Positions 16,664 to 24,028 of a stretch of 46,680 nt of DNA are shown here, piece after piece. Source of the DNA: Caryophanales bacterium UBA7057 (GTDB taxonomy: Bacteria > Bacillota_I > Bacilli_A > RF39 > UBA660); the NCBI GenBank assembly GCA_002493865.1, contig DLAC01000053.1, forward strand, positions 1 through 46,680, given 5' to 3'. Both the position numbers and the translations under genes were made by a program. The notes below the pieces were generated by a model. That model had not been told where the DNA came from. It saw only the letters and a list, made by a program, of their open reading frames with translations, and did no database searches. The number at the start of each line of letters is the position of its first letter. The first letter of the stretch is position 1.

Positions 16664-17888
16664 TTAAACGAATTTGTTTTACCTTTTCTAAATTAGGGAC
16701 CTCATAGGTAGTTAGATAACTTTCTGTATCGTTCAGTCCCGAATTAATAAAACAAGTATCTAAATTTAACAAATTAGAAATCGTAATAAAGCTAGGATTT
16801 CCACTAATTACAAACGGACTTTGGTTATCTGATTGGTAGTTTTTAATTTGTTCATGGAGAAATTCAAGCATTTCGCTTTGTAAATGAAAGGACGGAATCA
16901 TAATTAATGGAAGATTTGTAATGGTTGGCAATTCTTTAACTAGAGATTCCTTTTTATCAGAATCAATAAGAATTGCATTATATGGAAACTTTTTGTTCGT
17001 TACAGTGATAGAATTCTTTTTCCCTTTTGTTCCTTTTTTAGAAAATTGTGAATAAGAGAACACATTTTCTTTAGATTTGTTCGTTGTTGTTGTTTGATAT
17101 CCCTGATCTAAACTAAAATAAGGAAGTTCGGTCCTCTTTAATTCAACCTTACAATCGCCATATTTATCAAAAGTTTGAGATAAAGTAGCAGCCATTTCTA
17201 ATTCTTTTCCTTTAAAAAGAAGCAAATTCATAGAAAATTCTTGTTTCTTAGCAAATGAACGAGCAAGATGAATAAAATTACAATCGACAAAAATAGAATA
17301 ATCTTGGCATATAAAATTTTGATCTTTAATTACAAAAAGTAAAGTCTCTCCATTTTGTATTTGTTGATCATTTGAAAGAACATTGATTTTGATTCCCTGA
17401 TTTTTGAAAAATAAATTGAAAGCATGACTTAAAAAACGGGTATATTCTATCTCGTCTTCTGTTGATAACCCTGTATTATTTCGATGATTTACCTTTCCGT
17501 TTTTATATTGGCTTTCCTCAAAATTATAAATGAAGTCGTAACTTATAATATTCCTATAAAATTTTTTCTCTGCATCAATTTTACAAATTCTTACATAATC
17601 AGAATAGAGACAGTTGTTGCATTCATCATTGATAAATCCAAATAAAGTATTTCCTACAATAATAAAATCACGAATTCGGTAACTGTCTCCTGTCATTAAG
17701 AATGGATGGCAAATAGCACGACATTCCTTATCTGATAAACTTGGATAAGCCTCCTTTAGTTTTTCAACAGTCATTTCCAAAACACCATCAATTTTAAAAG
17801 CTCTTCCAGAATAATTCGTAAGTTGACCTAACAAATTAAAATAATTACTAGAAATGGTCTCTTTTTTTAGTTCTTCTATAATATCCAT
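16653..17888 (-). CDS. Hypothetical protein, 411 aa
   Basis: I do not recognise this protein. It is soluble, with no signal peptide or span. The first ~110 residues are mixed helix and strand and contain four Cys: C57 (REC), C61 (ICH, 'KECRAICH'), and two in NECNNCLYSDYVRIC near 88-103, spaced as CxxC, so metal binding is possible. A Lys/Ser/Thr-rich linker (about residues 275-300) separates this from a C-terminal alpha/beta segment with regular hydrophobic strands (PLIMIPSF, PFVISG) that could be a small Rossmann-like domain. The ATG at 17888 follows GAAGGGAG. It has its own minus-strand promoter and terminates in a hairpin overlapping its final codons. It lies between two plus-strand blocks; function not assigned. 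Confidence 0.7.
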   Translation of the reverse strand: MDIIEELKKETISSNYFNLLGQLTNYSGRAFKIDGVLEMTVEKLKEAYPSLSDKECRAICHPFLMTGDSYRIRDFIIVGNTLFGFINDECNNCLYSDYVRICKIDAEKKFYRNIISYDFIYNFEESQYKNGKVNHRNNTGLSTEDEIEYTRFLSHAFNLFFKNQGIKINVLSNDQQIQNGETLLFVIKDQNFICQDYSIFVDCNFIHLARSFAKKQEFSMNLLLFKGKELEMAATLSQTFDKYGDCKVELKRTELPYFSLDQGYQTTTTNKSKENVFSYSQFSKKGTKGKKNSITVTNKKFPYNAILIDSDKKESLVKELPTITNLPLIMIPSFHLQSEMLEFLHEQIKNYQSDNQSPFVISGNPSFITISNLLNLDTCFINSGLNDTESYLTTYEVPNLEKVKQIRLKKV

Positions 17889-17918
17889 ATACGTTAACTC
17901 CCTTCAAAAAACACTCTT

Positions 17919-17947
17919 ATTATATGTAAATATAGTGAAGAAGTAAA
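17919..17947 (-). promoter_or_regulatory. Promoter of the minus-strand 411-aa gene
   Basis: On the minus strand TTTACT (17947-17942), 17-base spacer, TATAAT (17924-17919), 31 bases from the start codon. Confidence 0.65.
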
Positions 17948-18040
17948 GAGAAACAGGCATTTAAGAAGGTAATATTCTTCTTTTTAATAGATAATCGTTG
18001 TATTTCATTGATAGAATGGAAAGTAAACAAAGCCTAATTA

Positions 18041-18070
18041 TTTACGCTCTTTCTTAATACATGGTATAAT
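18041..18070 (+). promoter_or_regulatory. Promoter of the second ABC exporter
   Basis: TTTACG (18041-18046), 18-base spacer, TATAAT (18065-18070), with TG at 18062-18063 giving an extended -10. The predicted transcript starts near 18077, leaving an almost leaderless message. Confidence 0.6.
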
Positions 18071-18089
18071 AAATTAGGATGTGATACGT

Positions 18090-19874
18090 TTGATTAAGGA
18101 TAATATAAAAATCATACGGGATTTTTTCAGACTAGTAAAGGGAAATAAAAAGTGGATATTTCTTTTGTTTTTTGGTTCTATTATGGCACATTTATCAAGC
18201 TTATTAATCCCTGTTTTTACTTCAAACATTGTTTATGAAGTGACAAAGGGAAATGCCAATCAGACATATTTAAATATAGGATTTCTATCCCTTACTTATC
18301 TCGTATATAACTTGTTTTGGTATCTAAACTACGTTTCCTATTCTCATAATTTTAAGTATAGTTATAAAAATCTGCGAGAGAAAATTATTGATAAAATTTT
18401 TACCTATGATCATGATTTTTCTGATAAAATATCCAAAGGAACCATTCTAAATACTGTAGGAAATGATATTTCAAATTTGTCAGAGATGATTGATAATATT
18501 TGTGAAATCATTGTTGTGTTTTTAAAAGTTATCATCATGATATTTATCTTCCTAAAAACAAATATTTATATTGGACTTATCACTTTATTATTGGAATACT
18601 TCTATTTAGAGTCTTTTGATTATTGTAACGTAAAGAGTACTAAATATTTAAGGGGACAACAAAAATATCGAGATAAACTAACAGATAACTTATCCCAAAT
18701 TTTAAATGGATTGGGAGAAATTAAAGTATTTAATTTGTATGATAAGATGAAAAATAATTTCTATGTGATTGCAAATCAATGGTCTGATCAATATATGTTA
18801 AAAAGAAAATATATTAATATTAGGTCGACGTTATTACCACTTATTATTCACTTTGGGAAAATAGCCTTGTATTTAATACTAGTATCTCTTGTATTCAATG
18901 GAACATATGAAGTGAATACATTAATCCTTTTAATTACCTATTTTGAAAATATTATGACAAATACTAAGGAATTAATGGGATACTCGAGACAGATACGAGA
19001 ATGGTCAATTTCGATTACAAGGATTGATGAAATCTTAAATTATTCAAGTAAAAATCAAATTACTTTCGGTATCAATGAGAATGATTATATCAATGGACTG
19101 GTAGAATTTAAGAATGTTAGTTTTTCCTATCCATCAAAAAATAGAGGAAATATTAAGAATATTAATTTTATTGCAAAACCAAATCAGATTACTGCACTAG
19201 TAGGTCATAGTGGAAGTGGGAAAACAACCATTACAAATTTAATTCTTCGGAAATATAAGGTGGATGAGGGAGAAATTTTAATTGATCAAGAAAATATCTA
19301 TGAATATTCTAAAAGAGTGTATTCTACCAATGTAGTAGGGGTCAACCAATCACCTTTTATATTTAATATGAGTATTCGAAAAAATCTAAGTTTAATTGAT
19401 TCTAACTTTAAAAATCAGGTAGAAGCCTGTAAAAGAGTAGGAATTCATGACTATATCATGAGCCTACCAAAAGGCTATCATACGATATTAACCGAAAATG
19501 GAAGTAACTTTTCTGGTGGTCAACGACAATTACTCGCAATCGCTAGAACCTTATTATCAAAAGCAGAAATTCTAATCTTTGACGAAGTAACAAGTTCTCT
19601 AGATACTCTATTAGTCGAAAAAATCAAAGATATTTTTGAAAATTTAAAATTAGATCATACCATATTAATCGTGACTCATAAAAAGGATGTAATGAAAATA
19701 GCAGACAAAATTATTGTTTTAAATCAAGGACAAATTGTAGGACAGGGAACACATCAAGAACTGATGAAGGAAAATAAATACTATATTGATTTACAAACAA
19801 ATAATTATTCAAGTTCTCATAAAATGATGGAAGAGGATTCAATTGTAGAAGAACAGAATATAGAACAAAAATAA
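18090..19874 (+). CDS. ABC exporter half-transporter (TMD-NBD fusion) 2
   Basis: About 594 residues from TTG 18090 (a GTG at 18081 adds three residues but its ribosome binding site is one base away). Six spans in residues 1-310, ATPase domain 330-560. Walker A GHSGSGKT is at about 372-379, signature FSGGQRQ, Walker B LIFDEV with catalytic Glu, D-loop SSLD, H-loop THKK. It is a paralogue of the exporter at 8623, sharing the QILNGLGE(I)K segment and the DYIMSLPKGYHT segment. The C-terminal ~40 residues are acidic and extra. An alpha/beta hydrolase follows after 21 bases, so they are an operon. Substrate unknown; the pairing with a hydrolase could point to export of a lipid-like or ester product. 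Confidence 0.88.
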   Translation: MIKDNIKIIRDFFRLVKGNKKWIFLLFFGSIMAHLSSLLIPVFTSNIVYEVTKGNANQTYLNIGFLSLTYLVYNLFWYLNYVSYSHNFKYSYKNLREKIIDKIFTYDHDFSDKISKGTILNTVGNDISNLSEMIDNICEIIVVFLKVIIMIFIFLKTNIYIGLITLLLEYFYLESFDYCNVKSTKYLRGQQKYRDKLTDNLSQILNGLGEIKVFNLYDKMKNNFYVIANQWSDQYMLKRKYINIRSTLLPLIIHFGKIALYLILVSLVFNGTYEVNTLILLITYFENIMTNTKELMGYSRQIREWSISITRIDEILNYSSKNQITFGINENDYINGLVEFKNVSFSYPSKNRGNIKNINFIAKPNQITALVGHSGSGKTTITNLILRKYKVDEGEILIDQENIYEYSKRVYSTNVVGVNQSPFIFNMSIRKNLSLIDSNFKNQVEACKRVGIHDYIMSLPKGYHTILTENGSNFSGGQRQLLAIARTLLSKAEILIFDEVTSSLDTLLVEKIKDIFENLKLDHTILIVTHKKDVMKIADKIIVLNQGQIVGQGTHQELMKENKYYIDLQTNNYSSSHKMMEEDSIVEEQNIEQK

Positions 19875-19895
19875 AAAAAGTTTGGGGGATTGTGA

Positions 19896-20762
19896 GTGAA
19901 AGTAATAGAAGAGTATACAGAAGATGGTTTAAAATTAACAGGTTATTTATATGAAAGTCGCATAAGTAATACTTGTGTTGTATTTATTCATGGTATGGGT
20001 GGAAATCTAGAATATAATCCATTCGCAAGTATTTGGGCAAATCTACTAAATAAAGAGGGGATTGACTTTCTCTTTGGCTACACGAGAGGACATTCAGAAG
20101 AAAATCAGATTTTAACAAAAAATGGAAATTATATAAAATGTGGAACGACCTATGAAGTCTTTGAGGATTCCTTTTATGATGTAGACTTATGGGTAATGAC
20201 TGCTAAAAAGCTAGGATATAAGAAAATTATATTACTAGGTCATAGTCTAGGATGTAATAAATTAATTCATTATCTATATAAAAAGAAAAATATGGTAGAC
20301 GCTTTAATTTTGGCTTCTCCACCAGACATGATAGGGTTAATAAAAAGCGATGTTTATCAGAAAAATTATAAAGAATTAATCAAAGAAGCAGAAAATAATA
20401 TGAAAAATGGGTATCCGGATCAGATTTTATCATCGAAACTATGGGAGGAATATTGGATTAGTTCCAAGACCTTCTTAAGTTATACCAATGAACAAGGAGA
20501 AATTAATAATCTACCAGTCGCAGCAAATCCCGAACATTTTAAACAACTAGAAACAATTGATATTCCAATCCTAGCATTTATGGGCTCCGAAGATGATATT
20601 GTAATTCGTAGTATCTCGGATGATTTAAAACTGATTCAGAGGAAGGCCCTATCTTGTCCTAGTTTTGAAACACACATATTTCAAAATGCCAATCATTTAT
20701 ATGAAAACTGTGAAGAAGAAATTGGTTTATATTTAACAAATTGGATTCAGAAAAATAGATAG
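19896..20762 (+). CDS. Alpha/beta hydrolase
   Basis: A 288-residue serine hydrolase. The oxyanion-hole motif HGMGG is at 32-36, the nucleophile elbow GHSLG at 115-119 (Ser117), acid Asp at 233 or 234 in GSEDD, and His267 in NANHLY, a complete triad. There is no signal peptide, so it is cytoplasmic. The sequence resembles the DUF1749-type/UPF-like alpha/beta hydrolases; substrate unknown. GTG start at 19896 is preceded by GGGGGA at 19884-19889. It is co-transcribed with ABC exporter 2. Confidence 0.88.
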   Translation: MKVIEEYTEDGLKLTGYLYESRISNTCVVFIHGMGGNLEYNPFASIWANLLNKEGIDFLFGYTRGHSEENQILTKNGNYIKCGTTYEVFEDSFYDVDLWVMTAKKLGYKKIILLGHSLGCNKLIHYLYKKKNMVDALILASPPDMIGLIKSDVYQKNYKELIKEAENNMKNGYPDQILSSKLWEEYWISSKTFLSYTNEQGEINNLPVAANPEHFKQLETIDIPILAFMGSEDDIVIRSISDDLKLIQRKALSCPSFETHIFQNANHLYENCEEEIGLYLTNWIQKNR

Positions 20763-20837
20763 GAATTGTGATTTTTTGACTAAAACTATATAAAATCATG
20801 AAAAATAAAATATCTATAGAAATTACCTCATTAAAAT

Positions 20838-20866
20838 TTGTTTTTCTAAGCTTTTTACTTTATAAT
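20838..20866 (+). promoter_or_regulatory. Promoter of the nitrilase-Nudix pair
   Basis: TTGTTT (20838-20843), 17-base spacer, TATAAT (20861-20866), 24 bases before the start codon. Confidence 0.55.
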
Positions 20867-20889
20867 AAAAAAAAGAAAGGGATTCGTTT

Positions 20890-21672
20890 ATGAAAGTATC
20901 ATTAATTCAAATAAATTCACAAGATCAAAAAGAAGAGAATATTCAAAAAGCATTTCATTGGATGGATGAATCGGTAAATCATGGTGTAGATATCATCTGT
21001 CTATCTGAAAAGTTTCTATATTGGGGAAAAGGTAGAGGGGCTGAAAAGCAAGAATCTGATACAATTAAAATGTTTCAAGAGTATGCGAAAAAGAATCAAG
21101 TAAATATTATTTTAGGAAGCATTGCCCTTCAAGTAGAGGATACCGAAAATATTACGAATACGGCTTTTGTCATCAATCGAGAAGGAGAAATTATTCATAG
21201 ATATGATAAGATTTATATGTATACAGTAGACCGTCAGGATTTACAAGTAGATGAAGGAAAAGATACAATCAAAGGAAAAAATCTAGGATTCTTTGAAATC
21301 GAAGGTGTAAAAATTGGAATTGGAATTTGTTTTGATCTTAGATATCCAGAGTATTTTAAAGCACTCGTTTTAAATGGTGCAGAAGTGATTTTCCTACCGT
21401 CTAGTTTTAGAAAATCAACTGGGGAACTAGCCTGGGAAGTATTAACCAAAGCAAGGGCAATAGAAAATCAAGTATACTTTTGTGCTTGTAACCAAACGGG
21501 AGGAATCAAAGAAAAAGAAAGATGTGGAAATACCAGAGTTGTTTCTTTTGACGGAACCATTCTTTCAGATATTAAGGATGAAGAAGGAATTGTCATTGCC
21601 GATTTAGATATCGACAAACTAAGAGAATTTAGAAAAGAATTTCCAGTACTAAAACAGGTAGAAAAATTTTAG
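20890..21672 (+). CDS. Carbon-nitrogen hydrolase (nitrilase superfamily)
   Basis: A 260-residue protein with the full nitrilase catalytic triad: Glu40 in LSEKF, Lys107 in YDKIYMY, Cys147 in GICFDLRYPE. The length and the 'ICFDLRYPE' signature match the omega-amidase/deaminated-glutathione-amidase/YafV branch of cytoplasmic amidases. The reaction is amide hydrolysis via a Cys thioester; the substrate could be a keto-glutaramate-type or other small amide. The ribosome binding site is AAGAAAGGG. The Nudix gene follows after 18 bases. Confidence 0.9.
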   Translation: MKVSLIQINSQDQKEENIQKAFHWMDESVNHGVDIICLSEKFLYWGKGRGAEKQESDTIKMFQEYAKKNQVNIILGSIALQVEDTENITNTAFVINREGEIIHRYDKIYMYTVDRQDLQVDEGKDTIKGKNLGFFEIEGVKIGIGICFDLRYPEYFKALVLNGAEVIFLPSSFRKSTGELAWEVLTKARAIENQVYFCACNQTGGIKEKERCGNTRVVSFDGTILSDIKDEEGIVIADLDIDKLREFRKEFPVLKQVEKF

Positions 21673-21690
21673 AATGGTAAGGGGATATAA

Positions 21691-22242
21691 ATGCAGGAAG
21701 AATATTTTGATATATTAGATGAAAATGGGAATAAGACAAATAAAATAAAGAAAAGAACCGAAGTGCATCGAGATGGGGATTGGCACAAGGCAGTCCATAT
21801 ATGGATCATCAATGAACAGGGAGAAATTTTACTCCAAAGAAGATCACCAAATAAAGATAGTGACCCGAATAAGTTAGATATTTCTTGTGCGGGGCATTTA
21901 ACTACGGGAGACGATTCTATGACAGGTGCACTTCGGGAATTAAAAGAAGAATTAGATTTAGAGATAGAACCTCATGAATTAAACTATATAACGACATTAA
22001 AAAGAAGTCCTGAGTATGAAGATGACTTTGTGGATCATGAGTTTGATGACGTATATTTATTAAGAACCAATCAAAGAATAGAAGACCTTACTTATCAAAG
22101 AGAAGAAATATCAGAAATATTTTTTGTACCTTATAAGAAGTTTAAAGAAATGATCAGTAAAGAACAATCAGATTTAGTAATCTATCCAGACGAATACAAA
22201 ATATTATTTAATCTATTAGATGATGAATTTGATAGAGAATAA
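21691..22242 (+). CDS. Nudix hydrolase (YfcD/IPP-isomerase-like)
   Basis: A 183-residue Nudix protein. The Nudix box (G-x5-E-x7-R-E-x-x-E-E) is degenerate at its first Glu: GHLTTGDDS, then ALRELKEELDL with REx2EE intact. The N-terminal half (DILDENG, VHRDGDWHKAVHIWI, LLQRRS) is the YfcD/IDI-like subfamily layout, whose substrates are usually unknown nucleotide or prenyl diphosphates. RBS AAGGGGAT. It is downstream of the amidase in one operon and closed by a terminator. Confidence 0.88.
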   Translation: MQEEYFDILDENGNKTNKIKKRTEVHRDGDWHKAVHIWIINEQGEILLQRRSPNKDSDPNKLDISCAGHLTTGDDSMTGALRELKEELDLEIEPHELNYITTLKRSPEYEDDFVDHEFDDVYLLRTNQRIEDLTYQREEISEIFFVPYKKFKEMISKEQSDLVIYPDEYKILFNLLDDEFDRE

Positions 22243-22245
22243 TAG

Positions 22246-22272
22246 AAGGCAAGAATTATCTTGCTTTTTCTT
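22246..22272 (+). terminator. Terminator after the Nudix gene
   Basis: Six-bp perfect core GCAAGA (22249-22254) with TCTTGC (22259-22264), extended by weaker pairs, loop ATTA, then a long T/C run. Confidence 0.75.
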
Positions 22273-22314
22273 TCTTTTTTTGTTAGTATAGTTCGAAAAA
22301 AAGGGGTGGTTTCT

Positions 22315-23055
22315 TTGGATAAAAAAATAATTCCTAGGGATGTAAAATTTCAATTTAAGTACGATAAAATTGTACCTTGCGGTGATTTTCTTTATAAGAA
22401 AAGTCCAAATAGTGAAAGAAAGATGGAACATTTAAATGATGCTTCTTCTAAATTTATTCAAGATGCCTATATTTTAGCAGAATATTTATTATATGATGAA
22501 AATTTCGAAAAATATGTGGGTTTTGCGATGAATAATTATAATTTAAAATGTTATGGCGAATATCAAACAGTGAAAGATTTAGAACTACAAAAGAGTTTTA
22601 TCAATCGTGAAATCATGATAAGAAAATTAGTTCTAGCATTGATAGAGTTAAGAAAAAATGGCTTTATTTATACGGACATTCACTTTCAAAATATTTTAGT
22701 AAGTGGGGATCTTATTAAATTAGCAGATATGGATCATGTAAAAGAAAGTACAGCCCCCAAAGACATAGATATTTTTGGTTCTACATGGTGTCTAATGGAT
22801 TTCATTATACAAGTATATTTTTATGATAATTTAGTACAAGACGAATATGTTTTCGATCGATTTATGATGGGCTGGGATGGTTTAGCAAATAGTGGAATGC
22901 TTACAAAGGAAGTAAACGATTATTTAATGAAAGTATTAAATAGCGATGAGTCTATGTTATCCTATGACTTATATGAAATGACGGAACTGATCATCAAAGA
23001 ATTTTCAGATCAAGAAAAAGTCAAAGCCATCAAAAAACTAACACAATTACCATAA
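22315..23055 (+). CDS. Protein-kinase-fold protein (atypical)
   Basis: A 246-residue protein starting at TTG 22315, five bases behind AAGGGGTGG; upstream in-frame starts lie inside the terminator. Residues 116-128 (FIYTDIHFQNILV) are a kinase catalytic loop with Asp121 and Asn126, but the usual H-x-D order is T-D-I-H. Residues 135-141 (KLADMDH) supply a metal-binding Asp in DMD instead of DFG. No convincing glycine-rich loop or VAIK lysine is visible in the short N-lobe, so activity is uncertain; it may be a small-molecule kinase of the aminoglycoside-phosphotransferase type or a pseudokinase. Unrelated genes flank it; the radical SAM gene follows after 94 bases with its own promoter. Confidence 0.7.
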   Translation: MDKKIIPRDVKFQFKYDKIVPCGDFLYKKSPNSERKMEHLNDASSKFIQDAYILAEYLLYDENFEKYVGFAMNNYNLKCYGEYQTVKDLELQKSFINREIMIRKLVLALIELRKNGFIYTDIHFQNILVSGDLIKLADMDHVKESTAPKDIDIFGSTWCLMDFIIQVYFYDNLVQDEYVFDRFMMGWDGLANSGMLTKEVNDYLMKVLNSDESMLSYDLYEMTELIIKEFSDQEKVKAIKKLTQLP

Positions 23056-23068
23056 CAGTAATCGGGTG

Positions 23069-23126
23069 ACAAACTAGTTTGTAAGCATTTTTGCCCATTG
23101 ACAAAAAGGATAAAAAGAGTTAGGAT
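23069..23126 (+). promoter_or_regulatory. Promoter with upstream palindrome for the radical SAM/NIS operon
   Basis: TTGACA (23098-23103), 17-base spacer, TAGGAT (23121-23126). Fifteen bases before the -35 is a perfect 14-base palindrome ACAAAC-TA-GTTTGT at 23069-23082, possibly an operator or a weak terminator of the kinase-like gene; no strong T-run follows it. Confidence 0.55.
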
Positions 23127-23149
23127 AGGTGACCAAAAGGAGAATGACT

Positions 23150-24028
23150 ATGAGCGAAATGAACAGAGAAAAAATTATTTTAAATGAGGTAAGACATTTA
23201 GTCACTGCGCAATGTAATCTACATTGTAAACAATGTTACAATCGTGCAGGAGAAAATCTAAATGCAGTAGCACGTAAATATACACAAGAAGAGCTAGATA
23301 GATTCTATCATTACTATAAGCCAGAAGTAGTTTCTGCAACTGGAGGAGAACCACTTCTTGAATATGGAACAGTAAAACAAATTGCTACTAGTTTAGCAAG
23401 TTATGGTGCGGAAATGGAACTAGTAACAAATGCCTACTTATTAGATAGAGAAAAGTTAGAAGAGTTATTATCCATCAATCCAAACTTATCTTGTCAAATT
23501 TCAATTGATGGAATGGAACAAATGCATAATGAAATTAGAGGAGATAAAGAGGCTTTTCGAAGAGCAGTTCATGGAATTGAATTATGCTTGGATTATAAAA
23601 TTCCTGTAAAGCCAAGACTGACTCTAATGAAAGAAAATTATGAAGAAACATTTAAAGTAATTGAATTCTTAAATGAGATTTCTTCAACTGATTCTAAAAT
23701 AAAATTAGTGGTAAGACCGGTTGTAAATTTTGGTCGTGCTCGTGATAATGAAGTTTTATCAGTTCCTCAAAGTGAGAGCGAATTAAAACAAATATTTAAT
23801 GATGCTTCCGATCATGTACCAGTAGGAGTTACGGAAAGATGTGGATATTGTACCAACTCTTTAGCAATCGATTATCAAGGAGATATGTATGAATGTTGTT
23901 ATTTAATTCCAAATCCTGAATACTATATTGGAAATATTACAGATGATCAAACAACTTTAACTCGTAACAGTGAATTTATGGATCATAAGGGTAAATGTTA
24001 TATTAAGGATCAAAGGAAATTATATTAA
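23150..24028 (+). CDS. Radical SAM protein with SPASM-like cysteine-rich tail
   Basis: A 292-residue enzyme. The 4Fe-4S motif CNLHCKQC (Cys22, Cys26, Cys29) is standard CX3CX2C, followed by ATGGEPLL (the SAM-binding GGE motif near 70). The C-terminal ~65 residues hold CGYC, YECC and a later GKCY, as in SPASM/twitch auxiliary cluster domains of peptide-maturing radical SAM enzymes; no precursor peptide gene is obvious nearby. The start is ATG 23150, with AAAAGGAG seven bases upstream. The stop TAA overlaps the ATG of the next gene (TAATG), so the pair is translationally coupled. It should act on a substrate shared with the next protein (inference). Confidence 0.85.
   Translation: MSEMNREKIILNEVRHLVTAQCNLHCKQCYNRAGENLNAVARKYTQEELDRFYHYYKPEVVSATGGEPLLEYGTVKQIATSLASYGAEMELVTNAYLLDREKLEELLSINPNLSCQISIDGMEQMHNEIRGDKEAFRRAVHGIELCLDYKIPVKPRLTLMKENYEETFKVIEFLNEISSTDSKIKLVVRPVVNFGRARDNEVLSVPQSESELKQIFNDASDHVPVGVTERCGYCTNSLAIDYQGDMYECCYLIPNPEYYIGNITDDQTTLTRNSEFMDHKGKCYIKDQRKLY

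Noticed and set aside
20770..20810. Terminator after the alpha/beta hydrolase
   Set aside because: A 7-bp TGATTTT/AAAATCA pairing is visible, but no T-run follows the right arm.
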